DNA from: Pseudomaricurvus alkylphenolicus
GTDB taxonomy: Bacteria; Pseudomonadota; Gammaproteobacteria; Pseudomonadales; Cellvibrionaceae
Length of the DNA: 64,000 nt
Assembly: GCF_011683955.1 (NCBI RefSeq)
Contig: NZ_JAAQPI010000007.1
Location: 1 to 64,000, forward strand
Direction: 5' to 3'
Shown here: positions 53,150 to 63,162 of the stretch, piece by piece
Numbering within the stretch: position 1 is the first letter of the stretch
Layout of the letters: each line of letters begins with the position of its first letter
Position numbers and translations under genes: made by a program
Notes under the pieces: generated by a model
The model's database searches: none
What the model saw: only the letters and a program-made list of their open reading frames with translations
What the model was told of the DNA's origin: nothing

Positions 53150-55573
53150 ATGAAGCGGATCAGCAACCCACACCGACTCGCCCTGGCCATCGGCCTCATC
53201 AGCGCCAGCCTCAACGCCCACTCGCTGGAAGACTTTGCGCTGGAAGAGGTGGTCGTTACCGCCCAGAAACGCAGCGAAAGCATGCAGGAAGTACCGGTGG
53301 CCGTCTCCGCCATTGGATCGGAGGATATCGAAGCACTGGGCTGGGACAACCCCACCGATGTCGCCTCACAAGTACCGAATATGCAGGTCAGCGCACCGCT
53401 TGGAGACGCCCAGCCAATCTTTGCCATCCGCGGTATTTCCATGGCCGATTACAACCCCAGTCAGGCCAGCCCCATTGGTGTCTACGCCGATGAAGCCTAC
53501 CTGGGCTCCACCTACACCCATGGCCTGAGTATGTTCGACATTGAGCGTATTGAGGTCCTGCGTGGTCCACAGGGCACCCTTTACGGTAAAAACACCACCG
53601 GTGGGGCGATCAATATTATTACCCGCAATCCTGAACTGGACGGCTATACCACCGGCTACACAACCCTGGGGGTTGAAGACTACGACGGTCGCTCGGCCAG
53701 CATGGCCGTAGAATCTCCGCTCATCGATGGCGTTCTGGGAGCTCGTCTGGCCCTGAAGACCAAAAAAGATGAAGGCAAATGGGACAATCACAACGGTTCT
53801 GATATGGCCCAGACGGACTACCGGGCCGGACGTTTGACACTCAATTGGCAACCGACAGACGAACTGAACGCGCTGCTCAAAATCACCTCCGCCAAGAGCA
53901 CACCGCGCTCCTCTGTACCACGTGCCGAAGGTACCTTACCGGGTGGCATGACGTTGGCTGGTGTCGTCACGGATGGCGAGCACTATGAAGGCGCCACCGA
54001 TTATGTGGGCAAGACGGAGACAGAAATGACCTCCGTCAATCTCAAGGTCAGCTATGACTTTGAAAACTTTACTCTGGTCTCCGTCAGCTCTTTCTACGAT
54101 GCCGACTACCTGGCTGAAACCGACACTGATGGTACCACTGCGAACCTGCTCTCTATCGATTGGCAATCCGATAGCGAAGCCTTCGGTCAAGATCTGCGTC
54201 TGGTCTCCAGCTTTGATGGTCCCTTTAACTTTATTGCCGGTCTCTATTACGGACACGAAGACATTAATACCGACATCGTCCATCACACTTTTTTCGCCGA
54301 TCCGGTGGTTCCGGTGATGCTTAACAACCTCAGCAATGCCATGAACGCCATGGGCAATGTTCCCATGGCCGATCACTTTGCCGCACTCGCCGTTGCCGCC
54401 CCCAACATGGGGCAGGTACAACGAGGTTTCGATGTAGTCAAGGAATCCTATGCGGTTTACACCCATATGACCTACGACATTAATGACAACCTTGGTCTCA
54501 CTGTCGGCCTGCGCTATACCGAAGACGAAAACCGTCGTAACTACATTAACTACTCACACCTTGACCACTCGGGTAACCCCATCGGCAGCTGGCTGCCCAA
54601 TAACCTGCTGAGCACACCGTTTATCGCCATGGGAATCGATGCACCCTTTGTTACTTCGGGTCTTTCCGCACAAACCGGATTGCCGGCCGGCATGTTCCTC
54701 GACGGCCCCTACACCACCGCTTCCGGCGAAAAGCGCAGCGTAAAGGAAGACGCCTTTACCGGTAAGATTGCACTGGACTACCAACTCAATGCCGACGTTA
54801 TGCTCTACGCCAGCTACTCCAAGGGATTCCGTTCCGGCAGTTTCAACAATGGACTGGTCTATGCCGACCAGACCAACGAAAACGGCGCTTATGCCGCTCC
54901 GGAATACGTAGACGCTTATGAGGTAGGCGTAAAGAGCGAATTTTTCGACAGTCGCGTGCGCCTCAACGCCAACTACTTCTTTTACGAGTACGAAGACCAG
55001 CAGTTTGTCAATCAGGTGGGTATCTCCGCCCAGTTGGTCAATGCCGGCGGTGCTGACATCCAGGGATTGGAAGTCGAATTGCTCGCCATGCCGATGGAAG
55101 GGTTAACCGTGCAGGCAGGACTGGGTCTGATCGACGCGGAATACACCGAGTTGAACTTGCCCCGACTGTCCACACCACTGGACCCGGCCGACACCATTGA
55201 CCTGAAAGGCAACCAGCCGGTATCCAGCCCTGAGCTCAACTTTAACTTTGCGCTGGACTATGAATTCCAACCCAGCGACGCCATTATCGCTCGGGCCCAC
55301 TTTGACGGTACCTATACCGATGAGCAATGGTTCAGTGCCTACAACGAACTGGACGGACACAGCAATATCCGCCAGGACAGTTACTGGATTTACAATGCCC
55401 GTGTGACGCTCTCTGACCTCGCGGAGAAATACGCGCTGTCCCTGTGGGTACAAAACCTGACTGAAGAAGAGTACGACGTATACGCCATCAACCTGCAGGG
55501 CGGATTCGGATACAACTACTTCCTCGAAGGTGCGCCACGAACCTACGGAGTCGATTTCACCGTGCGTTTTTGA
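53150..55573 (+). CDS. TonB-dependent outer-membrane receptor (2)
   Basis: An 807-aa receptor. Signal peptide, then EEVVVTAQKRSESMQEVPVAV, the plug with RGISMADYNPSQASPIGVY and IEVLRGPQGTLYGKNTTGGAINIITR, and a barrel ending TYGVDFTVRF. It starts at ATG 53150 with AGGAAGAG upstream. It is followed by a terminator, the degenerate ferredoxin-reductase and an AraC regulator. It is distinct from receptor 1, but of the same catabolic-type family. Confidence 0.93.
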   Translation: MKRISNPHRLALAIGLISASLNAHSLEDFALEEVVVTAQKRSESMQEVPVAVSAIGSEDIEALGWDNPTDVASQVPNMQVSAPLGDAQPIFAIRGISMADYNPSQASPIGVYADEAYLGSTYTHGLSMFDIERIEVLRGPQGTLYGKNTTGGAINIITRNPELDGYTTGYTTLGVEDYDGRSASMAVESPLIDGVLGARLALKTKKDEGKWDNHNGSDMAQTDYRAGRLTLNWQPTDELNALLKITSAKSTPRSSVPRAEGTLPGGMTLAGVVTDGEHYEGATDYVGKTETEMTSVNLKVSYDFENFTLVSVSSFYDADYLAETDTDGTTANLLSIDWQSDSEAFGQDLRLVSSFDGPFNFIAGLYYGHEDINTDIVHHTFFADPVVPVMLNNLSNAMNAMGNVPMADHFAALAVAAPNMGQVQRGFDVVKESYAVYTHMTYDINDNLGLTVGLRYTEDENRRNYINYSHLDHSGNPIGSWLPNNLLSTPFIAMGIDAPFVTSGLSAQTGLPAGMFLDGPYTTASGEKRSVKEDAFTGKIALDYQLNADVMLYASYSKGFRSGSFNNGLVYADQTNENGAYAAPEYVDAYEVGVKSEFFDSRVRLNANYFFYEYEDQQFVNQVGISAQLVNAGGADIQGLEVELLAMPMEGLTVQAGLGLIDAEYTELNLPRLSTPLDPADTIDLKGNQPVSSPELNFNFALDYEFQPSDAIIARAHFDGTYTDEQWFSAYNELDGHSNIRQDSYWIYNARVTLSDLAEKYALSLWVQNLTEEEYDVYAINLQGGFGYNYFLEGAPRTYGVDFTVRF

Positions 55574-55596
55574 TTGCCCTTTTTCTTTCGAGGGTT

Positions 55597-55624
55597 GGGG
55601 GAAGTTCTCTTCCCCCCGCTTTTC
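55597..55624 (+). terminator. intrinsic terminator after TonB receptor 2
   Basis: GGGGGAAG-TTCT-CTTCCCCC then CGCTTTT, 24 bp after the receptor stop and before the ferredoxin-reductase start at 55641. Partial read-through may lower expression of the two downstream genes. Confidence 0.7.
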
Positions 55625-55640
55625 CCCGAGGTTATACGTT

Positions 55641-56570
55641 ATGGCTGAACTCTGCTTTGAACAAAACGCCTATGTCGTGGAAGATGGAGATACCGTCCTC
55701 AATTCTTTGCTCAGGCGCGGCCACGCCATTCCCAACTTCTGCCGTAGCGGCTACTGCCAATCCTGCCTGATGCGATGTGACCAGGGAACGCCGCTGCCCA
55801 GCGCCCAAGCAGGTCTCGAAGATTCTCTGATTGAAAGTAACCACTTTCTCGCCTGCCAATGCCCCGTGTTTATGCCCATGACCATCTCCCACCCGGCACC
55901 AGAAATTCGCACCCGTTTTGTGGCCATGGTACGTGGCAAACAGAAGATGGACGATAAGATACTTCGGCTGCAACTGAGTCCCGGCCATGCCTTTCACTAC
56001 CACGCCGGGCAATACACCACTCTGATAGATATCAACGGTCACAGGGGCGAATACCCCATAGCCAGCCTGCACAACGACAGCGGGATGATGGAATTTCACA
56101 TTTCCATTAGTGAGGCAGATCCCTTCAGTCAGATACTGGCGGAGCAACTGGAAGAAGGAGACGCGCTGGAAATCCAGACAGCGCTGGGCAAAAGCTATTA
56201 CCGCCCCAAGTTGCTTGATTGCCATCTGTTGTTCATCGTGGAACAGGAAGGCCTGGGCGTCGCCACCGCCATCATCGAAGACGCCTTGCAACAGCAACAC
56301 GCGGCGCCAATATCATTGATTGCGTTGGATACCGCGAGGCTCACTGACTATAGCCGTCAAACTCTGACTGATATCGACCCGATGGTAAACCTGTTGCAGT
56401 TGCCGCTGCTGCCTCAATCCTTTACTCCGTGCAGCGATCTGCAATGGAGCCGTTGTCACGCCTTTACCTACACCTATCAGGAATCGGTTCTTAGAAACCG
56501 TTTGTTGAGCCAGGGTATGGTTACCGCGCAGATCTCATCGCTGGTTCCACCAAAGGGTCCCAGCCAGTGA
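55641..56570 (+). CDS. ferredoxin-reductase-like protein with degenerate flavin/NAD sites
   Basis: A 309-aa protein. The N-terminal plant-type [2Fe-2S] domain is intact (CRSGYCQSC and a later Cys in FLACQC). An FNR-like FAD domain and NAD-like domain follow. The FAD motif RxYS is replaced by EYPIAS, and the NAD motif GGxG is replaced by EQEGLG, so classic reductase activity is doubtful. ATG 55641 follows the terminator. It overlaps the AraC gene by four bases (GTGA), which implies coupling. It may be an electron carrier or a regulator partner. Confidence 0.75.
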   Translation: MAELCFEQNAYVVEDGDTVLNSLLRRGHAIPNFCRSGYCQSCLMRCDQGTPLPSAQAGLEDSLIESNHFLACQCPVFMPMTISHPAPEIRTRFVAMVRGKQKMDDKILRLQLSPGHAFHYHAGQYTTLIDINGHRGEYPIASLHNDSGMMEFHISISEADPFSQILAEQLEEGDALEIQTALGKSYYRPKLLDCHLLFIVEQEGLGVATAIIEDALQQQHAAPISLIALDTARLTDYSRQTLTDIDPMVNLLQLPLLPQSFTPCSDLQWSRCHAFTYTYQESVLRNRLLSQGMVTAQISSLVPPKGPSQ

Positions 56571-57529
56571 GTGAACGTCTGTTTGCCCTGCAGGACTTTA
56601 ACTTTGTCGCCACTGACCGACTGGATGTGGTCCAGGACACCTTTAACCGCCTCTTCCAGACCAGGCGTATCTCCCAACTCAACCTTGAACAGTCTCCGGA
56701 CATCAACATCTCACTGGCCAGACTGCCCTACTCCAATCTGTTTGTAGGCAGTTTTGGCTGCAACATCAATGCTGAACTTGATGAGGAACTCGAAGACTAT
56801 CACTTGTTTGTTCCGCTCAGAGGCGAAATCCTGTACCGCGGTGCCAACAGCTATCGAGTAACACCGGGACAAGGGTTGATGGTCTCGCCCGGAAGCCAAC
56901 TGAACATCAGCTGGAAACACGATTGCTACGGCATTAACCTGGTGACTGCCAAGGAACAAATGCAACGGGTCGCCAAAGAACAGGTGGGGGTTGACGAGGT
57001 ACCGCCCCTACCACTGCTGATTGATCTGACCTCTGGGGTGGGGCTGAGCCTGGCCAATATTCTACAGACAATATTAACCGAGCTGGAAGACGAACAGTCG
57101 CTTCTCAGCCGCGGCATCACTACCCGCGCTCACAATGAACTGTTACTGAGCGCCCTGCTGCAAACTGCCGATCGCTCCCAGGAGATACCTGCCGGGTTAC
57201 CGGCACCGGTCGATCTGGCCCTGAACTATATTGAACAGCATTTGCAAGAACCCATTACGCTCAAACAACTGGCCACTGCCAGCCACACCAGTTGTCGCAA
57301 CCTGCAGTTGTTGTTTCGCAAATACCTGCAACAGTCACCCATGGCGGTGATCAAACGCGAGAAACTCAACCATATCCGCCGCCAATTGCTACAGGCGGAT
57401 GCGGAGACCACCAGCGTAGCGGACCTGGCGGCCTCTCACGGGTTCTATCATGCCAGCAATTTTACCCGGCTTTATCGTCAGGCGTTTGGAGAGACACCAA
57501 CCGAAACATTAAAATCCAAAAAGGAATAG
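56567..57529 (+). CDS. AraC-family transcriptional regulator
   Basis: A 320-aa regulator with an AraC_binding_2-like N-terminal domain and a C-terminal HTH pair (LKQLATASHTSCRNLQLLFRKYLQ and VADLAASHGFYHASNFTRLYRQAFGETPTE). GTG 56567 overlaps the preceding stop, so it is translated from the same mRNA as the [2Fe-2S] protein. The motif DEQSLLSRGI and general layout match the AraC regulator at 40694, so the two look like paralogues controlling parts of this island. Confidence 0.9.
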   Translation: MSERLFALQDFNFVATDRLDVVQDTFNRLFQTRRISQLNLEQSPDINISLARLPYSNLFVGSFGCNINAELDEELEDYHLFVPLRGEILYRGANSYRVTPGQGLMVSPGSQLNISWKHDCYGINLVTAKEQMQRVAKEQVGVDEVPPLPLLIDLTSGVGLSLANILQTILTELEDEQSLLSRGITTRAHNELLLSALLQTADRSQEIPAGLPAPVDLALNYIEQHLQEPITLKQLATASHTSCRNLQLLFRKYLQQSPMAVIKREKLNHIRRQLLQADAETTSVADLAASHGFYHASNFTRLYRQAFGETPTETLKSKKE

Positions 57530-57555
57530 CCGCGCAGCAATCAATCGCTTGCGAC

Positions 57556-58491
57556 TCAGTCCGAATAAAGAAAAGCGCGCCCTCTCAGATTGTCATTGGC
57601 TCTGGCAATATTGATCGCTGCTTTGATCGCGCCGATGATGGCATTAGTCGCTGCCGATTGTGTTTCCTGCAACGAAGAGACTAGGCAAACCGTGCGCTCC
57701 ATGGGCGGGTTAACTATTTTCCGCGCCGAAATCAGTTTTGTTCTCGTATAATCGTGAATCAGATCCCAGGGAGCAAAGCTGTGCGCCAGACCCGCCTCCA
57801 CAATCTTCAGGCTGGCATGCGCTGACTGAAAGTCCAGGGAATAGTTGAGCTGTACACCATTATCAAAAGCGTATTTTTCTACCGTTCGCCGCATGGAATG
57901 GGTGCCTGGGCTGGAAACGATTGGCAGGTCTTCAATATCCTTTCCGTCGATAGATGTCACTTGATCGAGGATCGGATCGTAGGCGCTAACCAAATAGAGA
58001 TGCTCGATATACAAGGGCACACACTTCTTGTCCATTTGTTCGGGCATGTCGTAAGTAATCATCACGTCAAGCAAATCGTTGTCGTAAGAGCGCTCCAGGC
58101 TGGTGGTATTACCCTCTTCAATAATCAGGTTAATATCGGGAAAGTTTTCCAATAGCAGTTTAAACAGCGGTGCCGCCAGGGCATTGTTGGCACCGTAGGG
58201 CAAACCCAGCCTGACGTTGCCACTCGGGCTTTTCTGAGTACCCTGCAATGAGGCCCTGAGATCATCAATCTGCCGCAGGATGGCATGAGCTCCGATCAGA
58301 AACTGCTCACCTGCATAGGTCATTGCCACGCCTTTTCTGCCCTTATTAAGCAGCTGAACCCCCAGATCCGTCTCCAGGTTCTTGATGCTCATACTCAGAG
58401 CCGGATGGCTGATATGGATATTTTCGCTGGCCTGGCGCAGATTACCGGCCTCCACAGCGGCGATAAAATGTCGTAACTGTCTGATTTCCAT
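57556..58491 (-). CDS. LysR-family transcriptional regulator
   Basis: A 311-aa regulator. N-terminal HTH (about 1-60): MEIRQLRHFIAAVEAGNLRQAS and SHPALSMSIKNLETDLGVQLL. The substrate-binding domain follows, of normal length. It is divergent from TonB receptor 3 with 237 bp between them, so control of the receptor-sulfatase pair is likely. It converges with the AraC gene 26 bp away. Confidence 0.92.
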   Translation of the reverse strand: MEIRQLRHFIAAVEAGNLRQASENIHISHPALSMSIKNLETDLGVQLLNKGRKGVAMTYAGEQFLIGAHAILRQIDDLRASLQGTQKSPSGNVRLGLPYGANNALAAPLFKLLLENFPDINLIIEEGNTTSLERSYDNDLLDVMITYDMPEQMDKKCVPLYIEHLYLVSAYDPILDQVTSIDGKDIEDLPIVSSPGTHSMRRTVEKYAFDNGVQLNYSLDFQSAHASLKIVEAGLAHSFAPWDLIHDYTRTKLISARKIVNPPMERTVCLVSSLQETQSAATNAIIGAIKAAINIARANDNLRGRAFLYSD

Positions 58492-58728
58492 AGCTTTTAT
58501 CTCACAGGCTATTATGGATAGAAGGTCCTTGTATCAACGCAAGCTTCTCGCTGCAGCCGTTAACTGACTTTTATTAAGAAAAACTTACCCTTTTTGTCAA
58601 AAAAAACAAATTTATTTAACCAACAGCAGAGCTTACAGTTTATCGACACATTGTGGTACATATAAACCACATTGCGGCAAGCGAACTATCATAACAACGA
58701 AAAAGCTCTCTGAGCAGGAGATAAAGAC

Positions 58729-61188
58729 ATGCAGAACACTGAGTTCAGTGGTAAATACGCTTTGAGAAGCGCCATTGCTCTCGCCACTTTGGCGACTTCA
58801 ATGGAAAGTTTTACAGCATACGCAGAAAGCAGTTTCTCCATTGAAGAGGTCGTGGTTACCGCACGGAGGGTAGAAGAAGGACTGCAGAACGCTCCAATCG
58901 CCGTTTCTGCCTTCACCGGCAAGGATCTGGAAAACCGCGGCGCCATCGATGTTACTGACGTGGCAGCAGCCTCGCCCAATGTTCACTTCCAGACCGGGGG
59001 TTCCACCAGCGGTATGTCCGCTGCACCCACAGTGTTTATTCGAGGAATCGGGCAAAGCGATTTCAACATCAACAATGATCCTGCGGTGGGAATGTATATC
59101 GACGGAATATACCTGGGCCGCATGGTGGGCAGCTTGACCGATCTTATGGACCTGGAACGTGCAGAAGTCTTGCGTGGTCCCCAGGGCACGCTGTTTGGCC
59201 GTAACTCCATTGGCGGCGCAATCAATCTGATCACCAAAAAACCCAGCACTGATGAAGGTTTTAATGGGGATGTCATGGTTTCCCTCGGCGAGCGGGATCT
59301 GCGCTATGTCAAAGCCTCTGCCAATGTCCCCATATCCGATAAAGTGGCGGCCAGACTGGGGGCCTTCTACCGGGAACGCGATGGCTACGTCGATGCCGTC
59401 CAATATGATGACCTTAAGTTGGGCGGCGAGGATGTCTGGGGCGTGCGTGGCGCACTCAGGATGGATCTGAGTGAGAACGCCACGCTTGATCTTGCCGTTG
59501 ACTGGTCAGAGAGGCGTGATCCCCCTGCCGCAGTCATTCCGCTGCAACTGGGTAATGTTTCCCTTAATCCCGGCTCGGGAAATGTCGCCGGAGATGATCG
59601 CTCCAGTTTTGCCAGCGGTTTTCGTTTTAATACCGGATTGAATCACTATGGTTCTGCGCCGCTGCCGCCACCCAACCCCGCCTGGGTTTCATCTGATACC
59701 ACCACCTGTAGCAATCAGTCGCTGGTGAACGCCAGTCTCGCCTGTTACGGCAATGCGCATATACTGGGGGACGACAAAGTCAACTCAGTTTGGGTGGATA
59801 AGAATGGTAATAAAATAACGCCCGAACAGGTACTGGATGTGGGCGGCCTGTCGGCAGTATTGACCTGGGAGTTACCGTTCGGGACCTTGACCTCAACAAC
59901 CGCCTATCGGGAAATGGATGCCAGCTTCAATAATGACAATGACTATACCCCCTATGTTATTTTCCAAAACCTCAACGATAATTTTGAGCAGGATCAATTC
60001 TCACAGGAAATCCAATTAACCGGTTCCTTCACCGAAGATCTGACCTACGTTGCCGGCTTGTACTATTTCAAGGAGGAAGGGCTGCAAGTGGTCTCCCTGG
60101 TGACCCCGCTGCTACCGCCTGCGGGAGCACCGCCGGCGGCGGCCACCCTGCCGTTCTTTCAGACCATTGATCGAGAAGTAGAAAACGAATCTAAAGCGAT
60201 CTACGGACAGGTAGTCTACAACTTAAACCATGACCTGCGATTAACCTCTGGAGTCCGCTATACCGAAAACGAAAAAGACATTGGTCTGTTCCTGTTTCGG
60301 GGAGACGAAGCTGCTCCCTGGTTCACAGTGGAAGGTACCGATCAACAATCAGCGGCTGAAACCAATGTTCTGCTAAACCTCTCCTGGGATGTCAATGAAG
60401 ACATGATGCTGTATGGGCAATACGCCAATGGATTTCGTGATGGCGGTTGGCCGGTACGATTCCCGGGTCTTCCGGCAGGCATTCCGCCATTGGACACTGT
60501 AGACTTTGGTCCTGAAACCGTCGACTCCTTTGAATTGGGGCTCAAATCAACCTGGCTGGATGGCGACTTGCGGTTGAACGCCGCGCTGTTCACCACCAAA
60601 TACGATGATATGCAAATTGAGTTTTCCGATCCTGTGTTGAACGGCGCCCCCAACACTTCCAATGTCGGTGAAGCGACCATCTCCGGACTGGAAGCTGAAC
60701 TCAATCTATTGGTCACCGACAATCTGCGTTTTGATATCTCCCTGGGGTATCTGGACGCTGGTCTGGACAAAATTGAAGGTGGCAACCTGAATTCCGGCGC
60801 AGACAACACCCGCACGGTACTGACCACCAACAACGAAATGCCCTACACCCCGGACTGGCAGATTTCCATCGGTGCAAATCACTCTATCAATCTTGATGGG
60901 GGGGCCTATATACGCACACGGATCGACTGGGTTTACACCGACGAACAGTTCTACACCATCGAAAACAGCCACCGCAATTTTCAGGACTCCTACTCTATCG
61001 TCAATGCCAACGCAACCTATGTGTCACCCGACGAAACCTGGGAAATCACACTGGGCGCCAAGAACCTGACCGACGAAGATTATCTGACGACCTCAAGAAC
61101 CCAGGCTGACTCTTCAAGTGTGTTTGGCAGTGTCGCCCGCCCGCTGGAAGTATATATCCAGGCGCGCTACCGCTTTGGTAGCCAATAA
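58729..61188 (+). CDS. TonB-dependent outer-membrane receptor (3)
   Basis: An 819-aa receptor. Signal peptide, EEVVVTARRVEEGLQNAPIAV, plug with RGIGQSDFNINNDPAVGMY and AEVLRGPQGTLFGRNSIGGAINLITK, and a barrel ending VYIQARYRFGSQ (short tail after the last strand). ATG 58729 has GGAG upstream. The downstream sulfatase 85 bp later suggests that it takes up a sulfated compound. Confidence 0.93.
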   Translation: MQNTEFSGKYALRSAIALATLATSMESFTAYAESSFSIEEVVVTARRVEEGLQNAPIAVSAFTGKDLENRGAIDVTDVAAASPNVHFQTGGSTSGMSAAPTVFIRGIGQSDFNINNDPAVGMYIDGIYLGRMVGSLTDLMDLERAEVLRGPQGTLFGRNSIGGAINLITKKPSTDEGFNGDVMVSLGERDLRYVKASANVPISDKVAARLGAFYRERDGYVDAVQYDDLKLGGEDVWGVRGALRMDLSENATLDLAVDWSERRDPPAAVIPLQLGNVSLNPGSGNVAGDDRSSFASGFRFNTGLNHYGSAPLPPPNPAWVSSDTTTCSNQSLVNASLACYGNAHILGDDKVNSVWVDKNGNKITPEQVLDVGGLSAVLTWELPFGTLTSTTAYREMDASFNNDNDYTPYVIFQNLNDNFEQDQFSQEIQLTGSFTEDLTYVAGLYYFKEEGLQVVSLVTPLLPPAGAPPAAATLPFFQTIDREVENESKAIYGQVVYNLNHDLRLTSGVRYTENEKDIGLFLFRGDEAAPWFTVEGTDQQSAAETNVLLNLSWDVNEDMMLYGQYANGFRDGGWPVRFPGLPAGIPPLDTVDFGPETVDSFELGLKSTWLDGDLRLNAALFTTKYDDMQIEFSDPVLNGAPNTSNVGEATISGLEAELNLLVTDNLRFDISLGYLDAGLDKIEGGNLNSGADNTRTVLTTNNEMPYTPDWQISIGANHSINLDGGAYIRTRIDWVYTDEQFYTIENSHRNFQDSYSIVNANATYVSPDETWEITLGAKNLTDEDYLTTSRTQADSSSVFGSVARPLEVYIQARYRFGSQ

Positions 61189-61272
61189 CCCCTCGCTCAC
61201 AGCTCTCTTCCCCATTTCATCCCTCTGCTGGGCAAAAAAGGGGAAGAGCCACTAAGGCTCCAGAATTAGACT

Positions 61273-62970
61273 ATGAAAAAAACAATTCAGTTGTTGGCCG
61301 CGATAACCACTGTTGTCCTGACCGCTTGCCGGACAGAACAAACCGCTGTAGTAACGGCGGCAGAAAACGAAGCCTCCAATCCCAGCCGACCCAATATCCT
61401 GCTTATCGTTGCCGACGACCTCGGTATGCTGGACATTGGTGCCTTTGGCAGCGAAATCCGAACCCCCAACATCGACAAACTGGCCCGCAGCGGCATCAGC
61501 TTCAACAACTTTTATACCTCCGCCACCTGCTCCCCGACCAGGGCCATGCTTCTCTCCGGTACAGACAGCCATACCGCCGGCCTGGGAAACATGGTTGAAC
61601 ATATGGCCCCCAACCAACGAGGGAAGAGCGGCTATGAAGGCCACCTGAGCTCAAACATCGTGTCGGTTGCCACCCTGCTCAGAGACAACGGCTACCGCAC
61701 CTACATGGCCGGCAAATGGCATCTGGGGATGAAATACGAACAACTCCCCTACAACCGCGGCTTTGATGAATCCTTCGCGTTAATGCAAGGAGGATCGAGC
61801 TACTTCAACGACATGATGGGGTTAACCTCCAAAGTGCCAAGAGCACACTATCGCCGCAATGGTGACATCGTCACCGAATTGCCATCCGACTTCTATTCTT
61901 CAGAGTACTACGCCTCGTTTATTATCGATCAACTGAAAGCAGACAAAGCAACCGGCAAACCCTTCTTCGCCTACCTTGCCTTTACCGCTCCTCACTGGCC
62001 CCTGCAAGTCAAAGATGAGCACCTGAACCTTTACCAGGGCCGTTACGACCAGGGTTATGACGCACTGTACGAAAAACGCGTGGCAGCAGCCAAGAAACAT
62101 GGTGTATTTCCACCCGACGTCCACGACTCGCAGCCTCCGGCACACATCAAACCCTGGTCATCGCTAAGCGAACAAGAACAGCGCAGACAATCCCGCACTA
62201 TGGAAATCTACGGCGCCGTGGTAGAAAGAATGGACCACCATCTGGGGCGCGTGATTGAACACCTGAAAGACAGCGGTGAGCTGAATAACACCCTGATCGT
62301 ATTTATGTCAGACAACGGCGCAGACGGATCGGACAGATCAAAACTTCCGGGCAATGACACCTGGCTGCCACAAGCCTGGAATCTCAGCTACGAAAACATG
62401 GGAAGAATAGGCTCATACGTCTACCCCGGAGCCGCCTGGGCGCGCACCAGCGTCGGGCCTTACAGAATGTACAAATCATTTCTGTCCGAAGGCGGAATCA
62501 AATCTCCGGCCATCATCGTTCATCCGAACCTCAACGCCAGCAACACAATGACAAATGAATTTATTACCGTGAAAGATATCACGCCAACGATTCTGGACTA
62601 TGCCGACGTTCGCCACCCGGGCACTCACTACCAAGGACGAGCCGTAAAGCCACCAACTGGAGTCTCACTATTACCGTTCCTCACCGGCAGGGACAATAAC
62701 CCGCATCGACCCGATGAAATTATTGGTTGGGAGCTGTTCGGCCAAAAAGCCATCAGGAAAGACAACTGGAAACTGGTGCATCTCTCCTCCAAACCAAAGT
62801 GGCTGGTAAAACCCGATCTTTCCGATCAATGGGCCCTTTACAACCTCGCGGAAGACCCGACAGAACTCAACGACCTGTCAGCGGTAGAAGCCCAGATATT
62901 TTCAGAAATGAAAAAACACTGGCAAGAATACGCAACAAAACAAAAAGTGGTACTTCCAGAATGGAAATAA
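61273..62970 (+). CDS. arylsulfatase-type lipoprotein sulfatase
   Basis: A 565-aa type I sulfatase. A lipoprotein signal with lipobox LTAC (Cys19) anchors it to a membrane. Metal-binding ADDLG is near residue 47. The formylglycine motif is C86-S-P-T-R followed by AMLLSGTDSHTAGLG, which is close in pattern to Pseudomonas arylsulfatase AtsA. MSDNGADGSD supplies a further metal ligand. It follows TonB receptor 3. An anaerobic-type maturase or FGE is not in the window. Confidence 0.93.
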   Translation: MKKTIQLLAAITTVVLTACRTEQTAVVTAAENEASNPSRPNILLIVADDLGMLDIGAFGSEIRTPNIDKLARSGISFNNFYTSATCSPTRAMLLSGTDSHTAGLGNMVEHMAPNQRGKSGYEGHLSSNIVSVATLLRDNGYRTYMAGKWHLGMKYEQLPYNRGFDESFALMQGGSSYFNDMMGLTSKVPRAHYRRNGDIVTELPSDFYSSEYYASFIIDQLKADKATGKPFFAYLAFTAPHWPLQVKDEHLNLYQGRYDQGYDALYEKRVAAAKKHGVFPPDVHDSQPPAHIKPWSSLSEQEQRRQSRTMEIYGAVVERMDHHLGRVIEHLKDSGELNNTLIVFMSDNGADGSDRSKLPGNDTWLPQAWNLSYENMGRIGSYVYPGAAWARTSVGPYRMYKSFLSEGGIKSPAIIVHPNLNASNTMTNEFITVKDITPTILDYADVRHPGTHYQGRAVKPPTGVSLLPFLTGRDNNPHRPDEIIGWELFGQKAIRKDNWKLVHLSSKPKWLVKPDLSDQWALYNLAEDPTELNDLSAVEAQIFSEMKKHWQEYATKQKVVLPEWK

Positions 62971-62989
62971 CAATGAGGTACCACACAGC

Positions 62990-63162
62990 GGGTACCGCGG
63001 AGTAAAGGGTGGCTGGGTGTCCCCTGGAGGGGCATTTCAAGCGAACGCCGAAAGAGTCAATGAGACAAGCGTTTTTCAGCTTGGCTCATTGGGGACTGAG
63101 GGAAGCCCGGAGGGCCGGTAGCGTGCCCCTCCAGGGGATTCCCAGCCGCCCGATGTGGCACA
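62990..63162 (+). repeat. structured repeat element, copy C (full form)
   Basis: Left end GTACCGCGGAGTAAAGGGTGG and right end CCGCCCGATGTGGCAC. Outer stem 63008-63033 with 63125-63150, a new sequence (GGCTGGGTGTCCCCTGGAGG) compared with copy B. Hairpin 1 is 63055-63097 (AATGAG/CTCATT and CAAGC/GCTTG instead of AAAAAG/CTTTTT and CCGGC/GCCGG in B). Hairpin 2 near 63100-63116 is conserved. It lies between the convergent sulfatase and enoyl-CoA hydratase genes. Confidence 0.85.
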
